This document shows, piece after piece, positions 57,906 through 64,000 of a DNA stretch of 64,000 nucleotides (positions are counted from its first letter, which is position 1; every line of letters begins with the position of its first letter). The DNA is from Daphnia pulex (Eukaryota > Arthropoda > Branchiopoda > Diplostraca > Daphniidae): positions 5,766,001-5,830,000 of the forward strand of contig NC_060024.1 of NCBI RefSeq assembly GCF_021134715.1, written 5' to 3'. The position numbers and the translations under genes were made by a program. Below the pieces are notes generated by a model. That model saw only the letters and a list, made by a program, of their open reading frames with translations, had not been told where the DNA came from and ran no database searches.

Positions 57906-58875
57906 GATGGCGCCTGGAATATGTATCAGCTAGCACAGGGGAGGGCGGCAAGGGGGAAACGCGCTCGCGATGAGAACGCGAGTTTCTATTTTTAGCTTTT
58001 TGAATATTGCTTCGCTTTTTCTCTTTACTTGTGCTTTTTCTTCCCGTATGCAATCCTTTTTCTTTTTCGTTAGCATTGACTTTCGTTGTTTCTTTTTCGG
58101 CGTTATTCTTTTCTAGACTAGAATTTTCCCCGTCTGTTAGGCCTACCTCGTTCACGTTTTCTTCGTTTTCTGTTTCAATTGAATCGCTTTCGTTACTAAA
58201 TGTTTCCCAGCCATCCTCATTACTGTCACTATAAATACTTGATTCTTCGCTATTTATTTCGTCATCTTCATCCTCATTACTGTCACTAGAAATACTTGAT
58301 TCTTCGCTATTTATTTCTTCATCTTCCTCTGCTCCTTCTGTTACTTGCGTACTTATTGACTTAAAGCGCGGGTCTTTTATTTCGTCTGGTTTTTCTATTT
58401 CTGGGCACGCTTCGTCTTTCCACAGCATCGTTTCAAATAGCGGTTTTAGCCTATTCACATGTACGCGTTGGATATTATATGAATTGTCGGCGATGTCTAC
58501 TGTCTTGTTATTATATGTTTTAATTACTCGAAAGGGTCCTTTATATTTTGAAGTAAATTTCTTACTGTTTCCGGTTTGTACTACTACTATATCTATTAGA
58601 ACTTTATCCCCTACTACATATTTATTTTCCTTTGCTCTTTTGTTATATTGTTCTCGTTGCCGCTCCCTCGCTTTTTCACTTTCTTCCCGTACTCGTTGAA
58701 AAGTGTAGCGTAAACGATTGACCAGATTTCCTACATAATCGGAGGGTGAAATATTTATTTTAGGGATTGCTACCAGAAATTCATTTATAGGAATGTTGGC
58801 ATCTCTACCGTGGTCCGTAGATGATATAATACGGGGTCTCGTTTGAAGAAGAATGAATTGAATTTCTATAGGCAA
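57865..58875 (-). pseudogene. Integrase C-terminal region of element E with acidic repeats
   Basis: RQREQYNKRAKE, VVGDKVLID, SKYKGPFRVIK and VHVNRLKPLF are the usual C-terminal integrase landmarks (GPF/Y module). A 40-aa acidic segment occurs twice (INSEESSISSDSNEDE and INSEESSIYSDSNEDG), followed by Lys-rich residues. The frame overlaps the catalytic-core frame at 58805, indicating an indel. Confidence 0.8.
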
Positions 58876-59484
58876 AGAGTAAAGGGTAAATTAAATCTTC
58901 CCAATCTTCATGGTTACCGTCTTTCAATTGTTTTCTTAACATGGTCGTTATCGTTCTATTAAATCTTTCTGTCTCTCCATTACTAGCCGGGTGATAAGAA
59001 GTCGTCAATCTATGTTTTATTTTTAAATTTCGCAAAAATATTTAAATAATTTTGAAGTGAAATTTGTTCCTCTTTCTGAAACGATAGCATTAGGCATCCC
59101 GTGCCGGGTCACTACTGTGTCAAATAGACATTTGGCCGTTGTTAAAGCTTTCTGATTTTTTAGCGCGAATGCTTGTGGCCAACGGGAAAAATAGTCCGTG
59201 ACTACCAAGATATATTTATTTCCGTTTGTTGATGCTGGTGTTATTGGCCCCAGGAAATCAATTCCTATGACTTGAAAAGGTGCTTGTGCAAGGTCATGTG
59301 GATGTAAATAGGCCTTTAATGTACACTTGGAATTTTCTGTACATTCTTTACAAGCTTTACAATATTCTTCGATTTCCTTTCTCATTTTTGGCCAATAATA
59401 GTTATTTTTAACTTTCAAGTATGTACGAAGAAATGCTAAATGACCTCCTATTGGTCCGTCATGAAGCTCTTTTAATACTAGCAA
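58805..59484 (-). pseudogene. Integrase zinc finger and core of element E
   Basis: HDGPIGGHLAFLRT...CKACKEC forms the HHCC finger; IGIDFLGPI supplies the first Asp; the second site reads IVSERGTNF with Glu in place of the expected Asp; GETERFNRTI supplies the Glu. A frameshift at about 59035 separates the last part. The D-to-E change would be expected to abolish integration. Confidence 0.85.
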
Positions 59485-60102
59485 ACGAAGCGAAAGGGGG
59501 AAAACGAGCTGATGGTTTATTTCGTTTCTCTTGCTCTTTTTTTTTTTTAATTTCCCGTCGGTACCACTGGCGCTCTGCTTCCTTTTTTACTTAAGGGGCG
59601 TATAGAAACGACACTAATTTTCCGGCCTACGCCAGCTGATACGGGTTGTAAACCGTAAATGAAGTCTTCTGCAGTCTCTGATTTCAGAAACTCGGGAAAC
59701 GAATAAATCTGGGAAAATTCAAAAATAATTCAGATCATCATGAAAAACTCACAGTTAATTTATAAAAGGGTATTGTATACACGGTTGGAAAATAACAATT
59801 CCTTGTAGAAAATTAAATATATAAAAATCAATATGAAAAACAAGTTTGGGCCATAAGATAACACGGTGGGTGTCGGAGTGATCCGATAATTTTGGAGCCA
59901 CTTTTAGAGGCCTAACCCATGAACGAAAAAATCTGAAAAAAATTCAGACAAAACAAAAGAGATAAAATGACATAAATTCCAAGTTTTGTGAATTTATGTC
60001 ATTTTTTCACTTTTTGCCACCCGAAAAACCAACAAGAAAAATACACGCCGCCTTATGGAACGGCGTGGGGTGATCCCATACTTATGGAGGGGACTGTATA
60101 AC
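59482..60102. mobile_element. 621-bp non-coding insertion in element E
   Basis: TACTAG occurs at 59476-59481 and 60103-60108, bracketing a segment unrelated to gypsy Pol. It contains a perfect 16-bp stem hairpin (59964-59979 with 59990-60005) with a 10-base loop. No open frame and no obvious terminal repeats. Confidence 0.5.
59964..60005. repeat. Perfect 16-bp hairpin
   Basis: AAAATGACATAAATTC and its exact complement enclose a 10-base loop. It lies in the insertion at 59482-60102. Confidence 0.9.
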
Positions 60103-60226
60103 TACTAGTGCTGCCCAAGCTGAAATTGATTCCTCTATAATCCCAGCTTTTTTTCAAGTCAGCCAATAACTTAAGAACTATATCTTTATATTTTACATGT
60201 ATGCGATAATGGGTTTTTTAATATCT

Positions 60227-61364
60227 TTACCAATGCCTGACAATCGGTATATACTGTAAACTTTGGACCGTAAAGGTATGTGTGGAATTTTCTAGCGCGT
60301 AAATTATTGCGTATAGTTCTTTGTCGAGTGTGCTCCATCTTGACTTAGTGTCTGTCAGATGTTTGGATCCGTATGCAATTACTACGTCTCTCCTTTTGCC
60401 TTCCAGCCATTGGGTTTGTCCCAATACTACTCCAACGCCGTACCCTGACGCGTCGGTCTGCACTATATATTCTTCCGTGAAATCCGGGTGTGCTAAGATG
60501 GGTGCCGTAGTTAATCTGAGCTTAAGTTTTTGGAACGCGTTTTCTTGTTCGGTGCCCCACACAAAATCCACGTCGTTTTTAGTAAGTTCTGTTAGTGGGT
60601 GGGCGATTTTGCCGAAATGTCTTATGTACTTTCTGTAAATTCCAACAAATCCTAAAAAGCTTTTTACATGCTGTTTATTTTCTGGTATAGGGTAATTTTT
60701 TACCGCCAAAATTTTCTTTGGGTCTGTCGCGGAACCCTCTTCTGAGATTATGTGCCCTAGGTATAATACACTTAATTCGAAGAAACAACACTTGGAGAGT
60801 TTTAGTTTCATTCCTGACTTGGCAATGAGGGCAAATATTTCTTCGATATGTTTGATGTGTTCCTCTTCTGTTTTTGAGAAAAAAATCACATCATCCAAGT
60901 ATACTAATGCAAATTTCCCAATAGCTTTCCTTAGAATTCCAGTCATAATTCTTTGGAAGCATGGAGGTGCATTGGTCAAACCAAATGGCATTCTTTTGAA
61001 TTGGTAGTGACCATTTTGCGTTGTGAAGGCTGTCTTGTGCCTATCCTCCTTCTTTTTTGGTATTTGCCAGTATCCACTGATGAAATCAAGCGTCGAAAAA
61101 TTTCGCTCCTTTCAAGTCGTCTTCTATTCCTTCAATACTAGGGATTGGGAACTTGTCCTTTATTGTTGCATTATTTACGAATCTGAAATCGACACAGAAC
61201 CGTATTGTTCCATCCTTCTTCTTCACTAATAGGATTGGTGAACTATACGGACTTTTACTTTCTTCAATCACATCGTTTGCTAACATCATTTCTACATGTT
61301 TTTCTATAACTGGCAACATCACTCGTGGCTGGCGTCTTGGTGGTATATATACTGGCGGGCCCAC
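60227..61364 (-). pseudogene. Reverse transcriptase-RNase H of element E
   Basis: 61364-61086 has IRFCVDFRFVN and the start of the RT; 60991-60227 has MPFGLTNAPPCFQ, catalytic YLDDVIFFS, KSFLGFVGIYRKYI and RNase H (VQTDASGYGVGVVL, DKELYAIIYALEN). A frameshift near 61088 separates them. RNase H is cut short by shifts near 60240 and the insertion beyond 60108. Confidence 0.9.
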
Positions 61365-61613
61365 TGTCGGAATGCTATGTTCTTCTCCAATGGCTTCGCC
61401 GAAGTGGCGAATATATGTTTATTTCTTTCCCGTACTTTTCGAAGGTCTTCTTTCCTGATTTCTGTTTTTCCGATCAATTCTTTTATTTCTTCTTCGAGTT
61501 TTTTGATGTATGATGACGCATACTTGACATGGTTGTATTTCTGATACTTTGGCCACGATGTGGTACTGTTTGCCGTTATTTTTATATGATATTCGCCTGC
61601 TGGTGGTGTTTAT

Positions 61614-62093
61614 TCAAAACTCGAGATTTGTTATAAAATCCATTCCTAAGATGCAACTAACCGCTAAATTTGGTACTACGTGGAAGTTATTTTTAATTGG
61701 GTCGCTATCCACCGAATGTAATTTCACTTGTAGTTCTACTGTTTTAACTTTCGGCATTGGATCCCCACATGCTGTTATGATTTTGAGGTTTTCTATTGAT
61801 CTTTCCTTCTTTGCTGTTTGCGGTATCTGTTTTTCGAAGTCGGAAGAGATTACACTCGCCGTGGAGCCCGTGTCTATTAAAGCTGCTACTCGTCTGCTGC
61901 CTACTGTCACTAATATTGTAAATGGTTCATACTGTATTTTACACTGGGATGGGTCGCATTGTTTTGTTGATACATGTCCGAATGCGATTATTTCCGTACG
62001 TTTTTGTAGTTTTTGAACGTTCTCCTGGTTGGGTCTCTGGGAGCTTGAGTTCCTCTCACATTTTCTGCGCGCCAACTTTGGTATTTGCGACAC
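61614..62093 (-). CDS. Aspartic protease of element E
   Basis: AALIDTGSTASVIS is the retropepsin active site and CILGMDFI the conserved downstream turn. The frame overlaps the Gag frame by about 105 bases in another phase. Confidence 0.85.
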   Translation of the reverse strand: MSQIPKLARRKCERNSSSQRPNQENVQKLQKRTEIIAFGHVSTKQCDPSQCKIQYEPFTILVTVGSRRVAALIDTGSTASVISSDFEKQIPQTAKKERSIENLKIITACGDPMPKVKTVELQVKLHSVDSDPIKNNFHVVPNLAVSCILGMDFITNLEF

Positions 62094-62539
62094 GCTCTTT
62101 TTATGTGTCCTTTATTTTTGCAAAAGAAACAGGTTCTGTCCTCTAGTCCTCCCGGGAACCCTCCGTTTCTTTGGTTATCCCAATTGTCCGGAGTACGATT
62201 TAGCGAATTACTCCTTTGTGGTTGTGTTTCTTGTGCTCCTTGACGGCGATTCTGTCTCCAGTTGTAATCACTTTGCGATCTTTGTCCCAGCGGGTAATAC
62301 CGCGTGCGTCCGTCCGCGTCCTCCGGATTTTGCCTTTCTCTATATCTTGGGCTGTAACTTCTGCTCCTTCCGGAAAAACGGACTTGTTTCTCTCCCTCTT
62401 GCTTCTGTTCGGATATATGTGCTACCGTTCCTGCTGCTACACCTGCGCAGTCAGCAGACAACTGTATGTTAGCTATGGCTTGCATAATCTGTTGCAATTC
62501 GGGGTTTTTGTTTTTCTCTATTGTTGCGAGACGCAGCAT
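61988..62539 (-). pseudogene. Gag C-terminal part of element E
   Basis: A CCHC zinc knuckle CFFCKNKGHIKRAC follows an Arg/Gln/Ser-rich linker. The capsid region that should lie upstream is missing; similarity stops around 62580. Confidence 0.75.
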
Positions 62540-62730
62540 TCGCTCGAGGCGAATTATTTGGCCACTCTGCTAACCAGTAAGTACCCTTATCTCCATTTTT
62601 ATCGCAATTTTTTTTATTATTATTTGTATATATTGCCTTACTACTTTTTTTTACTTCAGGCTATACTACGCAGGAACGTATAGCCGGATATTACACTTTT
62701 TGGCGTCATATGGACGCCCATTTATCTACT

Positions 62731-63516
62731 CTATGCCAGGACGACCAGTATCGAATTCTTCCTCCTCATCGGGACAATTGATACTCCGTCTATTTTTCCT
62801 TTTTTCTTTGGCAATGGCCGCTTGATAACGTACTGCCTAACGTCATCTTCTTTGGCAAGGTTGAAGAGTTTGCGGATCTTAGAAGCACGCTTGGGACCCA
62901 ATCGCTTAGGCACAGTAACATCGGTCAAGCCGGGGATTGCCTGTTCACCCTTCTTGACAACAACAACTGCCAAGACAGACAAGTTAGCATCAACGATGCA
63001 TCCCCTGACTGACTTACGCCTCCTTTCACCAGTACGTCTCTCACGGAAGCAGGAATGCCCTTTGGAGAACAAAAGTCGCACATCACCTGTAGTGAGGATA
63101 CCCTGCTTCATGGGGAATCCTTGTTTGTCGTTGCCACCAGCAACTCTGAATACATATCCCTTCCACTCATCTCCAAGACCATCAGCCTCAACTTCGGCAC
63201 CCATACGCTTCTCGTATTTTCGAACTTTACGTTCATCTTCAAAAATCCCTGTTCTTGGTAAACAAACAGAATGCATTGAATGATTTTCTACTAATAAACT
63301 ATATTTTCCATCGTTCGAAACGGTGCTAACGAAATCTCTTATTACTAGACCACCTGGTAGTGTTTTATTAGACGTAAAAACAAATGTCGCTTTAGGAGAG
63401 ACGTAAGGAAATGATCTCTTCATCTTCGCCTCAATTACCATTACTGATTGCTGGGCTGATTGCTCATTGCTGAAAATCATAGCAAAAACAGGAACAAGAA
63501 TCCCTGCAAGATCCAT
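62731..63516 (-). pseudogene. Chimeric ORF: retroelement-like segment fused to ribosomal protein S6 fragment (261 aa)
   Basis: Residues ~1-93 are not S6. Their pattern ([28 protein letters not shown]) recalls the Pol stretch between protease and RT of gypsy elements. From [14 protein letters not shown] (about 63243) to [10 protein letters not shown] (about 62785) the sequence is eS6-like: [62 protein letters not shown]. The S6 N terminus and the basic C-terminal tail are missing. No introns are present, and some core residues differ ([21 protein letters not shown]), so it looks retroposed. The frame is open throughout. Confidence 0.8.
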
Positions 63517-63823
63517 AGTAGCCGTGGAGATCGAGCAAACAGAAGCGACAAGACTGTAAGGCTCGTCCCAGCCTTACTTTACTTGTACGAAATAGAGACG
63601 CAACGACTTGTAAGAGGATGACGTTTTGTATTTGAATACCCAAGTTTGAACATAGGATACACGAATGCGACTATTCAATATTAGAATAATAAGAGAAAGA
63701 GTGTTTACCAGCGTGAAGGCCTGCTCGGGGAAGACTGGTTATACAAGGGAAACAAGGGGGCTTTTATACTGGTCAAGGCGGAAGTCAGCGTCGGAGATTG
63801 ATCTCGTTATTGCCGTTATTGCC
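63517..63823. other. Upstream region of the chimeric ORF
   Basis: Contains a small hairpin GTAAGGCT/AGCCTTAC (63556-63563 and 63570-63577). No gene or LTR boundary was recognised. Confidence 0.5.
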
Positions 63824-63994
63824 GTGTTGGGATTGATACTCTGGCTGGTGTCGATATCACGGTGTTGGGACTGGATACCTCCCGTGTGTCGACATCAGGG
63901 TGTCGGCAATGAATACTTCCCGTGAGTCAGCCTCACGGTGTCAGCAATGGATACTTCCCGTGAGTCAGCCTCACGGTGTCCGTGAGATGATCCC
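63824..63994. repeat. 38-bp minisatellite (four full units plus a partial one)
   Basis: Units start GTGT at 63824, 63862, 63900 and 63938, each 38 bases, with shared core ATACTTCCCGTGAGTC in the last two. The partial unit at 63976 runs toward the window end, so the array may continue. Confidence 0.85.
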
Positions 63995-64000
63995 ATTTGC

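Larger units (their letters stand above)
57617..62580 (-). mobile_element. Decayed Ty3/gypsy element E
   Basis: Minus-strand order Gag zinc knuckle, protease, RT, RNase H, integrase, C-terminal acidic extension. No LTRs were found at either side. Many frameshifts, and a 621-bp insertion at 59482-60102. Sequence differs from elements A-C and no Env is visible. Confidence 0.8.

Noticed and set aside
62731-63516. Functional ribosomal protein S6 gene
   Set aside because: The N terminus and basic C-terminal tail are missing and core residues are changed.

Overview
The window looks like nuclear DNA of a small-genome arthropod, most probably a cladoceran crustacean such as Daphnia. This is inferred from cellular genes with short GT-AG introns (mostly 60-100 nt), tandem cytosolic sulfotransferases, a DUF4874/DUF4832-type secreted protein, a CUB protein and a Gly/His-rich secreted peptide, together with gypsy, R1/jockey-like, Tc1 and pogo elements. 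No bacterial genes, CRISPR arrays or replication origins are visible.

1-28.6 kb is a nest of envelope-bearing Ty3/gypsy elements. Element C (1968-15488, minus strand) is delimited by 281/282-bp LTRs, a 4-bp TGAC target duplication, a polypurine tract and a primer-binding-like site. It encodes Gag, protease, RT-RNase H, integrase with AT-hooks, an Env with lectin-like repeats, and then three extra 3' genes: an ankyrin-repeat protein, a small acidic coiled-coil protein and a 'GRGR...RRY' small protein with its own conserved TATA region. C sits inside the ankyrin gene of element A (1-15727), whose 3' end belongs to another LTR family. Element B (15728-21259) has the order integrase-Env-ankyrin-small protein and is broken mainly by in-frame stops. 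Right of B lie a 193-bp tandem repeat in two arrays (21.26-21.80 and 23.02-24.00 kb), a tRNA-derived SINE candidate, fragments of a third Env, a plus-strand gag remnant cut by a probably solo LTR, and two more copies of the GRGR small-protein gene. Three or more related elements share a modular accessory cassette; this is the most unusual thing in the window.

28.6-46.3 kb is host genic DNA: a seven-exon DUF4874/DUF4832-like gene, two tandem sulfotransferase genes with identical intron phases (one with a 1-nt frameshift, one with a divergent PAPS-binding C terminus), a three-exon CUB gene, a three-exon Gly/His-rich prepropeptide gene, tRNA-Lys(CTT), tRNA-Ile(AAT), and a four-exon gene for a large protein with a degenerate 2OG-oxygenase-like region and a GC-AG intron.

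46.3-64 kb is again repeat-rich: a 455-bp MITE with 23-bp inverted repeats and a 7-bp target duplication, an R1/jockey-like LINE split by an intron-containing Tc1-like transposon, a pogo/Tigger transposon that has lost its catalytic core, a decayed gypsy element holding a 621-bp insertion, an in-frame chimera of a retroelement-like segment with a ribosomal protein S6 fragment, and a 38-bp minisatellite at the right edge.
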